A stretch of 31,567 nucleotides of DNA from DATESZ01 sp035283845 (lineage in GTDB: Bacteria; Desulfobacterota; Syntrophia; Syntrophales; JACQWR01): positions 1 through 31,567 of the forward strand of contig DATESZ010000022.1 of NCBI GenBank assembly GCA_035283845.1, read 5' to 3'. This document shows, piece by piece, positions 17,540 through 24,858 of this stretch; the stretch's first letter is position 1, and each line of letters opens with the position of its first letter. The position numbers were made by a program, and so were the translations under genes. The notes below the pieces were generated by a model, which was not told the DNA's origin, did no database searches, and worked only from the letters and a program-made list of their open reading frames with translations.

Positions 17540-20500
17540 TTTTTTGTCTGGACGTATTCCCCCTGCCAGTTAGGCCCCGGGGGATTCGTTCTGTACATCT
17601 CTGTCCTCTTGATAAAAGACACCAGCGGACCTTCTCCGGGCGAGAGGAACTCAGCAGCGCGGAACTTCTCCAGCGCAGCGTCCCACTGACGTCCCCAGTA
17701 AAACTGCAACCCTTCATCAAAGAGATGCGCCGCTTCCAGGCTCTTTGCTTCCGGCGCGCCTGTAAGAGACATCATCTCATGGTACCGCTCTTTTCTTTCC
17801 TTTATGGTTTTGAAGAAATCGGCGACAGCGTGGACGTATTTTTTTCTACCTTCCCCAAGCATGCGCTCAAGTTGTTCCGTACCTGCCTCTTGCCCTGAGG
17901 AGACAAGAACAATGTAACCCTTCAGACTCTCTATGGCCTGCAAAATCCTCTCCTCCGATACCACATCCGAATCCAGACGAAGTTTCAGGAGTTCTATCTT
18001 GCTTAACAATATCTTAATTTCACGCGCCGTTGCCTCAGCAACGTCCTTCCTGCCGCTCTCTTCCCTTGCCTCTGCGGACAGCGCCTTGAGAGCATCCGTC
18101 CAGTCCTCAAGCACCCCGCGGTAGTCCGGCCTTTCGCCTGCCAATGTCACGCCGGGCGGCCTGTTCAGGGCTGAACCGTTCCTCCCCGTGAGCACCGCAA
18201 TCCTTTGCTGATACTCCTCTATTTCCTTTTTCCATTCGTTCAGCATAAGGATTGCGGCAGCATCCAGAGAAGCTCCGAAGAACTCCATTATGTCCTTTGC
18301 CATGGTATGACCGTTCCTCGCGTATTCACGCGACCAGAAGCGGTGGTAGCCGAAAATTTTTGCCGGCGGGCACCTGCCCCAGACGTTCTCCAGGAAATCC
18401 GGCACAGGTCTGTTGCCCCTCAGTTTGAGATAGGCGTCCGGCTTCCATCCCATAACGTCGAAAATCCGGATGGGCTTTGTCTTTCCCTTCAACAGCAGCT
18501 TGTCCAGAAGCCGAAGGTGAACGTAATCCCTGATAAGGGGCTCCGTTTCCTCTCCTGTAAGGGAATTCGGAGATTCATAGATGAAATTCGCCGCCATGAA
18601 GCGGGCGGCCACATTAACCGGGTCTCCCATGACCGTGTACTGAAACTTCCTTTCCGAGCCCATGTTTCCGGCTGAGACATAACCGGAATTGAAGCCCATA
18701 GACACGCCCACCTTAAGGCCGTATTTCGCAAGCACAAAATAGTTGAAAGCCTCTATATCCAGCTTCTGCTCCACCGTGGCAAAAGCGCACTTCCACGGAT
18801 TGTCCGCATCGTCCAGCGGCACGCCGAAGTCCGCCATAATAACATGCCCCTCGTACTTGTCTATATACCCGTCATAATCCATTATTATCTCGCTGTTCGG
18901 GGTCAGATAAAAGCCTAAGAGGTGTGTCAGTTCGTCAGGCGCCACGCTCTTTGTCACGGAACCTATCCCGTCTATCTTGGAAAACAAGGTCGTGGCCGGT
19001 TTACGCTCGCCGGTGAGGGAGAACTTATCGGGATTTTCTTCCATAACCTTGAGGACAGCCGGAGAGACCATGGTGGAGAAGATGCCCCTTACCTGCCTCT
19101 TCTCCCTGAAGGCCCTTACGAACTGCATAACAATAATGGTCAGATATGTGAAGAATATCCCCTCCAAAGGCGCGGCCCATTCCAGCCACTGTCCATGTAA
19201 TTCCCATAGTTTATAAGTCGTAAAGAGGTAGGCGCCCGTGTACAGGGCGGAGAGCGGAATGGACACCGGCAGACTGAAGACACTCCCTATCAGGCCTGTG
19301 AGCAGCGCCAGGAAAATGGTAATTACGTATTTGTAATAAGCAGGAGGAAAACGGAGGAAGTTGTTCGTCAGAACGGTATTCAAGGCATTCACATGATATG
19401 CTACCATGGGCGCGGAATTCTCGAAAGGCGTCGGCCTCAGATCAATGGTGTGGCTTCCCGTCAGTCCGATCATGAAAATCTTCCCCTCCAGGTCAACGGG
19501 GGAGAAGGGTGTCAACTTGCCATTGTTGATGACGGGCGTTTGCGGCGGGAAATAGTAAGGCGCGGCGTCTTTCAGGCGGCCTTTTGCAGCAAACCATTTT
19601 ATGTTTTTAAAGGCCTCTTTCAAGTGTTCCGGGTCGGTCTTTGTTCCAGCGCCGGACTTAAGGCCGGTGAAATCGTCAAAGTTTATTGAAGCGTTGCCGG
19701 CCACAACCTTTGCCATCCGTTCGGCCTCTGCCACAATGCCAACTACCTTAGTTAAACGCGCAGTCTCTGAAGACTTGCCGGCGGCCGCCAGCAGCCCCTC
19801 AACAACTGTTCCTGCCGGGACGCCTCTCTTCAAGTAAGCTGATGCAACCTGTGCCGCCGCAATCTCATCGGCGATTTCACCCGCTGCCTCCTCATTGACA
19901 ATTTTTTCGTTCATGATACGCAGAAATATGCTTTCCCTGATGGCAGGCATGTCCTTTGCGGAAGGATTTGTGAAGCCCCTTGCGATACCCTTTGCCGTGA
20001 TGTACGCATAATAATGGTTAAGCAATTTGAAGGGTATATGGAGGAATGTCCTGTCATATTTGCCAGCCCAGTTTATCATTGTCTGGAAGTTCTCGTCTGC
20101 GGGTATCATGATGTCTTTCCTTGCCCCGGTTCTGTAATCAATAGCGTTCTTCAGTACGATGCTTCCATCCGGTGCCGACTCAATCTCATTGAGATTGAAA
20201 TCGAGAATATGGGAAAGCATCTTCAGGGTAATGGCGTAAATGGTCTTGCCGTTATAAAAGCGGAAAAATATGTAGTTCCTGACTATTGAGTCTCTGTCGT
20301 AACCCGGCTGGGCAAAGCCGACGCCGCGGGCCGCTCCCGTCAATCCCGGCAGGGGGGGATCCATGTCAGTGGTCTTGTAAAGTCCGGCCTTCCACTTCTC
20401 CGGGGTATCAAGAAATCCCTTCTCCAATTCTTCCATCGCCTGTTTCTTCGAAAGAGAGAAACCCTTGCGCCTATCTGAGGTTTCCTTCAACACTCCGGCA

Positions 20501-21042
20501 AATCCTCCCTCTGCGGCCTTGTCTGAGGGGTCATGGGAGAAAAATCCCAGGTATATATTGCCAGCTTTTCTTATTGCCTCTGCGAACTCTCTATCAGAAT
20601 CCCTGAAAGACTCGCTCAACAGCGGCGCGATGGCGGGCACATTACCGCCGGCGTCTTGTCCGGTCAGGTATTTCCGCAGCATATAAGGCTTGAATACCAC
20701 ATCTTCATTTTCAATAAAGAACACGTCGTATCCTGCTGAGCGGACATCGTAGAAGTCGAGGGTCTTCACCAGCTCCACCTGCCTGGAGCGGGGCCAGGGC
20801 CATTTGCCGTAAAGCTCCAGAGATGCGTCGTCGTAATCAATATAGCCTATCTCCGGGAGGATTGTTATCTCCGGTCTGAGGCGATACCTCATATCCAGGG
20901 TCATAAGTTCCAGGTACTTGTTGAATCCCAGCGGCATGACGAGGATTAAAAGGATTCCGACAATCAGGCCTGCGAGAATCCCCTGCAGCACGTGTTCCGA
21001 CCGGACTTTGGGTTTCCTTTTTTTCTTGCCTCTCTCTGTCAT
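17536..21042 (-). CDS. CHASE2-class III nucleotide cyclase, C2-like half (B)
   Basis: A 1168-residue paralogue of the following gene with the same order: TM1 (about 21-41), long CHASE2 (IGYIDYDDASLELYG; WPWPRS), clustered membrane segments (about 573-645), linker helix, cyclase domain (about 680-865), helical stretch and TPR-like end with NPPGPNW. Here the metal positions are destroyed: Lys689 replaces the first Asp (LFSKIDG) and His733 the second (KYEGHVI). Lys729, Asp807, Asn810 and Arg814 (YTVMGDPVNVAARF), the substrate and transition-state residues, are intact. It therefore resembles the C2 half of animal adenylyl cyclases. It is the first gene of a two-gene operon with a near-consensus promoter. 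An alternative metal ligand such as Asp691 cannot be ruled out from sequence. Confidence 0.93.
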   Translation of the reverse strand: MTERGKKKRKPKVRSEHVLQGILAGLIVGILLILVMPLGFNKYLELMTLDMRYRLRPEITILPEIGYIDYDDASLELYGKWPWPRSRQVELVKTLDFYDVRSAGYDVFFIENEDVVFKPYMLRKYLTGQDAGGNVPAIAPLLSESFRDSDREFAEAIRKAGNIYLGFFSHDPSDKAAEGGFAGVLKETSDRRKGFSLSKKQAMEELEKGFLDTPEKWKAGLYKTTDMDPPLPGLTGAARGVGFAQPGYDRDSIVRNYIFFRFYNGKTIYAITLKMLSHILDFNLNEIESAPDGSIVLKNAIDYRTGARKDIMIPADENFQTMINWAGKYDRTFLHIPFKLLNHYYAYITAKGIARGFTNPSAKDMPAIRESIFLRIMNEKIVNEEAAGEIADEIAAAQVASAYLKRGVPAGTVVEGLLAAAGKSSETARLTKVVGIVAEAERMAKVVAGNASINFDDFTGLKSGAGTKTDPEHLKEAFKNIKWFAAKGRLKDAAPYYFPPQTPVINNGKLTPFSPVDLEGKIFMIGLTGSHTIDLRPTPFENSAPMVAYHVNALNTVLTNNFLRFPPAYYKYVITIFLALLTGLIGSVFSLPVSIPLSALYTGAYLFTTYKLWELHGQWLEWAAPLEGIFFTYLTIIVMQFVRAFREKRQVRGIFSTMVSPAVLKVMEENPDKFSLTGERKPATTLFSKIDGIGSVTKSVAPDELTHLLGFYLTPNSEIIMDYDGYIDKYEGHVIMADFGVPLDDADNPWKCAFATVEQKLDIEAFNYFVLAKYGLKVGVSMGFNSGYVSAGNMGSERKFQYTVMGDPVNVAARFMAANFIYESPNSLTGEETEPLIRDYVHLRLLDKLLLKGKTKPIRIFDVMGWKPDAYLKLRGNRPVPDFLENVWGRCPPAKIFGYHRFWSREYARNGHTMAKDIMEFFGASLDAAAILMLNEWKKEIEEYQQRIAVLTGRNGSALNRPPGVTLAGERPDYRGVLEDWTDALKALSAEAREESGRKDVAEATAREIKILLSKIELLKLRLDSDVVSEERILQAIESLKGYIVLVSSGQEAGTEQLERMLGEGRKKYVHAVADFFKTIKERKERYHEMMSLTGAPEAKSLEAAHLFDEGLQFYWGRQWDAALEKFRAAEFLSPGEGPLVSFIKRTEMYRTNPPGPNWQGEYVQTKK

Positions 21043-21124
21043 AAACTTTTCAATTCTTGATAGGTCATGGGGATCCGTTTTGGCTTGACTGTACTTCGAT
21101 GAGAACCTTTTTCACTGCGTCCGA

Positions 21125-21153
21125 AGTGTAAGGAAATGGGGGTTGCCTGTCAA
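21125..21153 (-). promoter_or_regulatory. promoter of the paired-cyclase operon
   Basis: On the minus strand, TTGACA (21148-21153), a 17-bp spacer and TACACT (21125-21130) make a good sigma70-type promoter. It would give a leader of about 75 nt before the ATG at 21042. No strong Shine-Dalgarno precedes that ATG, so translation of the operon may be weak. Confidence 0.65.
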
Positions 21154-21213
21154 GAAATAACGGCATCTCTGTAATTTTCCCCCTTTCCTGAGAGTTTCAT
21201 CTGAAAATACCTT

Positions 21214-21392
21214 TCACCCTCCCCCTCCTCCCCTTGAGACTGTGTCATAATTCATTTTTTTGTCATTTCGAGCGTAGCGAGAAATCTTAATGACTAATGA
21301 AATTAACATATTAAGATTCCTCACCTCCGTTCGGAATGACCCTTTCCCCTATTACGACACAGTCTCCTTGAGGGAGGGGGAAGGGGGAGGGG
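21214..21392. repeat. interrupted REP-like palindrome
   Basis: The arms CACCCTCCCCCTCCTCCCC and GGGAGGGGGAAGGGGGAGG are near reverse complements around TTGA. They resemble the C/G-rich repetitive palindromes scattered between bacterial genes. The 131-bp element sits at its centre. Confidence 0.55.
21236..21366. mobile_element. 131-bp MITE-like inverted-repeat element
   Basis: Terminal inverted repeats are GAGACTGTGTCATAAT (21236-21251) and ATTACGACACAGTCTC (21351-21366), 15 of 16 paired. Inside lies a second inverted repeat: GTCATTTCGAGCG...AATCTTAA (21262-21290) facing TTAAGATTCC...GGAATGAC (21311-21340). It carries no gene. The flanks CTT|GAGAC and GTCTC|CTT are consistent with a 3-bp target duplication. 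If the boundary is drawn inward the duplication could be CCTTGAG. Removing the element rejoins a pyrimidine-rich arm (21214-21235) with a purine-rich arm (21367-21392) into one palindrome. Confidence 0.7.
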
Positions 21393-21501
21393 TAATTTTC
21401 ATTCTCCTTTGTGTCGGGCACCGTCATGAGAATTTCATGTTGATACAGGACGAAAAATTGAGTAGAATCCTCTTCTCTTAAGCGTAAGGGACAATGCGCC
21501 C

Positions 21502-21690
21502 GTGTGTCCGGGACTTGCTATCGGGATGACGATGATCGTTTCATTTGAGGGTATTGGAAAAGTCAAAATTTCACTCATAGGTATGGAGCATGGTCAATAT
21601 TTGATTGTGAAGTTACCACTGATACCCAATATTTACTTAAAGTTCTACGAGCAAAATTATTTTGTGATTCGCTGGAAATGGATGGTTTGA
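21502..21690 (+). pseudogene. N-terminal fragment of a YcgR-like (PilZ flagellar-brake) protein
   Basis: The frame carries a segment like the N-terminal YcgR domain found before PilZ in c-di-GMP effectors (LIGMEHGQYLIVKLP, then an expected VIRY-like strand reading FVIRW). The frame stops at 21690, right after that strand. The PilZ domain with its RxxxR and D/NxSxxG motifs, about 100 residues in intact homologues, is absent. The likely start is GTG 21502 or ATG 21526. It is a remnant unless it acts alone. Loss may be linked to the rearrangement that placed the PspC gene behind it. Confidence 0.55.
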
Positions 21691-21719
21691 TTCTGGATAT
21701 CTGTCCTGAAGGAGGCAAT

Positions 21720-21926
21720 GTGACCGAAGAAATCTGGCTAAATAAATTGGTAAAATCCCGGGACGACAAATGGATTGGCGGTATCTGTGGCGGACTTGGC
21801 AAATATACTCCTCTCCCATCCTGGCTATGGAGATTTATATTCTGCCTGACATTTTTCTGTTTAGGTACGGGGCTGCTTGTTTATCTCCTTCTCTGGATAT
21901 TTATGCCTCAAGAATCTTATAAGTAG
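21720..21926 (+). CDS. PspC-domain small membrane protein
   Basis: A 68-residue protein with the PspC signature: a start of LVKSRDDKWIGGICGGLGKY and then a hydrophobic segment of about 25 residues ending LLLWIFMP. PspC-type proteins sit in the inner membrane and are linked to envelope stress. The GTG at 21720 is chosen because AAGGAGG (21709-21715) precedes it; an in-frame ATG at 21678 has no ribosome site and overlaps the YcgR fragment. No pspA/B or other stress-operon genes are adjacent. Confidence 0.8.
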   Translation: MTEEIWLNKLVKSRDDKWIGGICGGLGKYTPLPSWLWRFIFCLTFFCLGTGLLVYLLLWIFMPQESYK

Positions 21927-22048
21927 CCGACATTATGAATAATTCTGATTTGATTCTGTGCTGCTATGGGTGGGACAAATCGACATAATGTGAGGGGGCA
22001 GTATCTGCAGTCTCTTTCCTGTATCATAGCGTGGTTTTATCATGAGGG

Positions 22049-23248
22049 GTGGCTGAAGACGTGTATCTGACTTCATTTATGCACCGAAATGCTTTGTTCA
22101 ATATTGCCGAACGCTGGTTTTGCAATTGTCCGGAAACGGGCGACTGTCGGTCACTCACTGAAATCCTCATCTGTGATGGCTTTGTCATCAATGAAACGCT
22201 GTCGACGCTGAGCAGACGCCTGCTCGACATAACGCACCAAAGACCATTCCATCAGAAGTGTATCCGCTCCAAGGGAGAGCTACGTGATATTATTTCCAAT
22301 GATGTCCAGGATGCACAGCCACGTGTGGCGGCGCTCGTGAATCGCTACCGCGAAAACCCTGATTATTACTACCGGGAAGCTCCCATAAATGGAGTGGTCT
22401 GCCTTGATGAGAAGAATCATCTGCTCGGATCGTTCAGAATAAAGCGACCGAAAAGAATTGCTGAAAAAGCGAATCGAAGAATCGCTGATTGGATTTTTGA
22501 AAAAGTCATTGGCCGGGCTAATGAGATGGCCCGAGAGAGGGCGCAGCTATCAGGAGTCCCCTTAGACGGGTTCGTAACTCCTTCTGAAGAAATGTTAGAA
22601 GAATTCATACGGGCTGAAGAGTTTATCGCTGGGAGCTTTCGAGATGGCAGCATCAGGTTCGATAGAACTGCTTTGACGATACATGACGTGGGCGCGATAA
22701 AGATCGTGGCAGATAACGATAAGCTGCGGCAGCTTAAAAAAGCCCTAATGCAGAATCCAGACATTAGGGTTCTTGAACAGGAAGACTTCAACGGCAAGTA
22801 TCAAGCCACAAACATGATCCTTGAAGTCCCCTGGGATGCTGAATATGTTTGTCAACGATATCGAGATGATAGGGCCTGGGAGAGGTATGTGGGGCGTGGA
22901 ATTCCCGAAGAGGAATTGAAAAAAGGATTGGAGCTCTTTATGGTCGATGCGGAGTCGAAGATTAACATAGAGGTAATACTCTCCACCTTCCCGGACATGG
23001 TCGAATCCGAACTCGGTAAGAGCATCCATGAGGAAAGGATCGTCGCCCAGAGGTATGATAATAACTACAGAGGCTATATTCCCATGAATGTCGAATTCCT
23101 CGTTGAATCCCTTTTTGCGGTGGGATTCAGCCCAAGGATTGATATTGACCAGGTACCGATCAAGTTGTGGGGAAGATACCTGCCTGAGACGCTGAGCTCA
23201 TATGTCAGGCATCTGTACAACTTGCCCGAGCATGATCTCATCCATTAA
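22049..23248 (+). CDS. uncharacterised 399-residue protein, possibly nucleotidyltransferase-like
   Basis: No family is recognised with confidence. The protein is soluble, charged and rich in helices. In the central part, DVGAIKIVADNDKLRQL followed by a strand of RVLEQEDFNGKYQATNM type is arranged like the core of RelA/SpoT-type synthetase domains (DVxGxRIV...Y.dy...GYRaxH). However, the catalytic motifs are not clear, and the match is too weak to claim activity. Other parts match nothing I know. The start is uncertain: GTG 22049 is the longest reading and ATG 22079 is possible. It is a single gene between the PspC gene and a convergent helicase gene. Confidence 0.75.
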   Translation: MAEDVYLTSFMHRNALFNIAERWFCNCPETGDCRSLTEILICDGFVINETLSTLSRRLLDITHQRPFHQKCIRSKGELRDIISNDVQDAQPRVAALVNRYRENPDYYYREAPINGVVCLDEKNHLLGSFRIKRPKRIAEKANRRIADWIFEKVIGRANEMARERAQLSGVPLDGFVTPSEEMLEEFIRAEEFIAGSFRDGSIRFDRTALTIHDVGAIKIVADNDKLRQLKKALMQNPDIRVLEQEDFNGKYQATNMILEVPWDAEYVCQRYRDDRAWERYVGRGIPEEELKKGLELFMVDAESKINIEVILSTFPDMVESELGKSIHEERIVAQRYDNNYRGYIPMNVEFLVESLFAVGFSPRIDIDQVPIKLWGRYLPETLSSYVRHLYNLPEHDLIH

Positions 23249-23292
23249 CGGGCGTCAGGCACCTGAAAGTAGCCCAATTAGAATTTCGGCCC

Positions 23293-23400
23293 ATGCATGC
23301 AGAGAATCCTACAAAAGACCTTCAGGTAATGGAAGAACACTTGAAGGAGATTGAGAAAACGATAAAATCTGATGAGAATGGAGACTTCAAGGATTTTTAG
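23293..23400 (+). CDS. possible small ORF of 35 residues
   Basis: A short frame from ATG 23293, rich in Glu and Lys, ends one base before the terminator hairpin. It has no recognisable ribosome site or family. It lies 44 bp after the 399-residue protein gene and could be its small partner, or just a chance frame. Confidence 0.25.
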   Translation: MHAENPTKDLQVMEEHLKEIEKTIKSDENGDFKDF

Positions 23401-23401
23401 A

Positions 23402-23425
23402 GGGACGCCCTAATTAGTGCGTCCC
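23402..23425. terminator. terminator hairpin between convergent genes
   Basis: GGGACGC (23402-23408) pairs perfectly with GCGTCCC (23419-23425) around a 10-nt loop. T/A-rich tracts lie on each side, so it may stop transcription from both directions. It overlaps the stop codon of the helicase gene. Confidence 0.5.
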
Positions 23426-24672
23426 CATTTATTCCGGTGTGAGGAAGGGGCTCCTCTTTGCGCCGTGATTTGTCTCTGGCCCTTTCGCGGACTTTCTTGT
23501 CTTATAAAATGCCGTGCGCCATCTGATCCGCCATTGCCCGACGGAGCCGGCATGGTGTAATCGAAATCCTTAAGCGTGCATCGTTCGATTTTTTCGCCAA
23601 GGACACTCTCTATGTTTCCAACAATAGCCCTGTCCTGAGACGTCGCAAAGGTAAAAGCGTCTCCCGTCCTTTCAGCGCGGCCCGTGCGGCCGATCCGGTG
23701 CGTGTAGGCATCGACGGTGTCGGGCATATCGTAATTGATGACATGTGATACCCCTGTGACATCAATCCCGCGCGCGGCGATGTCCGTGGCAACCAGTATC
23801 TGATACGTGCCATTGCGGAAGCCGTGAAGCGCCGCCTGACGCTGGTTCTGAGAAAGGTCGCCCTGGAGGGCTGCCACGGGGAACCCGGCCTTTTTCATCT
23901 GCGCGGCAAGACGCGTGGTGCGGTGTTTTGTGCGCGTAAAGACGAGTACCGATTCTGTAGCAGTCCGGTCGAGAAGCTTCATCAGCAGGGACGTCTTGAG
24001 ATGCTGTTCAACGGGATACACGGTATGGGAAACCGTTGATACGGGAGCCGCTGCGCCGACCCGGATGGTGACTGGGTCATGGAGTATTTCGCTTGCCAGG
24101 CGCCGGATGTCGTCGGGCATGGTGGCAGAGAAGAGCAGTGTCTGCCGCTTGTTCGACAGTCGTTTCATAATTTTTCGGATGTCCGGCAGAAAGCCCATGT
24201 CGAACATGCGGTCCGCCTCGTCAATGACGAGAATTTCGACGCGGGATAAATTAACGGCGCCCTGATCCATAAGATCGAGCAGACGTCCCGGGCAGGCCAC
24301 GGCGATTTCAGCCCCTTCGCGGAGCTTGCGGATCTGGGCGGTTTGGTTCACCCCGCCGTAAATGGAGACACTCTTCAGTTTCGTCCTATGTCCCAGCCCG
24401 TCGATAGCTACATGTATCTGTTCCGCCAGCTCCCGCGTTGGGGCAAGGATCAGGGCGCGAAGACTTTTTCGCGGACCATCCATCAGGCGCTGCAAAATAG
24501 GCAGGGCAAAGGCGGCGGTTTTTCCCGTTCCCGTCTGGGCAAGCCCCATGACGTCTTTGCCCTTGAGAATGAGGGGAATGGATTGGAATTGGATCGGTGT
24601 AGGCTCCGTATAGCCGCAAGACTGGATGCCTGATTCGATGTGCGGGTGCAAATTAAACTGTTTGAAACTCAT
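23410..24672 (-). CDS. rhlE: DEAD-box RNA helicase, RhlE type
   Basis: A 420-residue ATP-dependent RNA helicase for RNA remodelling, e.g. in ribosome assembly or mRNA decay. The Q motif region (PTPIQFQSIP) is followed by motif I AQTGTGKT (residues 45-52), Ia PTRELAEQ, II DEAD (151-154), III SAT (182-184), V ATDIAARGID and VI HRIGRTGRA. A short basic tail follows the second RecA-like domain. Length and tail fit the RhlE group rather than DbpA or SrmB. Start: AAGGGA precedes the ATG at 24672. A 186-bp gap to the neighbouring chrA gene contains that gene's terminator. The helicase is probably a single gene with its own promoter between that terminator and its start. Confidence 0.93.
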   Translation of the reverse strand: MSFKQFNLHPHIESGIQSCGYTEPTPIQFQSIPLILKGKDVMGLAQTGTGKTAAFALPILQRLMDGPRKSLRALILAPTRELAEQIHVAIDGLGHRTKLKSVSIYGGVNQTAQIRKLREGAEIAVACPGRLLDLMDQGAVNLSRVEILVIDEADRMFDMGFLPDIRKIMKRLSNKRQTLLFSATMPDDIRRLASEILHDPVTIRVGAAAPVSTVSHTVYPVEQHLKTSLLMKLLDRTATESVLVFTRTKHRTTRLAAQMKKAGFPVAALQGDLSQNQRQAALHGFRNGTYQILVATDIAARGIDVTGVSHVINYDMPDTVDAYTHRIGRTGRAERTGDAFTFATSQDRAIVGNIESVLGEKIERCTLKDFDYTMPAPSGNGGSDGARHFIRQESPRKGQRQITAQRGAPSSHRNKWGRTN

Positions 24673-24731
24673 TACATATCCCTTACTGTTAAGCCGGGTG
24701 TGATCCCGGTCCCCTACCTAAGCGGGAAATT

Positions 24732-24767
24732 AAAAAAAACCCCAGAAGCCTTTTTCGGGCTCTGGGG
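24732..24767 (-). terminator. rho-independent terminator after chrA
   Basis: On the minus strand CCCCAGAGCC pairs with GGCTTCTGGGG (ten pairs, one bulge) and is followed by eight Ts. It lies about 90 bp past the stop of the chromate transporter gene and closes the liv-chrA transcription unit. Confidence 0.9.
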
Positions 24768-24858
24768 ACGACAATTGCCAAAACCAAATCTAAAAGATGC
24801 GCCTCTATACGCTTCCCGGTTACTTATGTCAAGGTTTATTTTGTTTTGGGATACGAAT

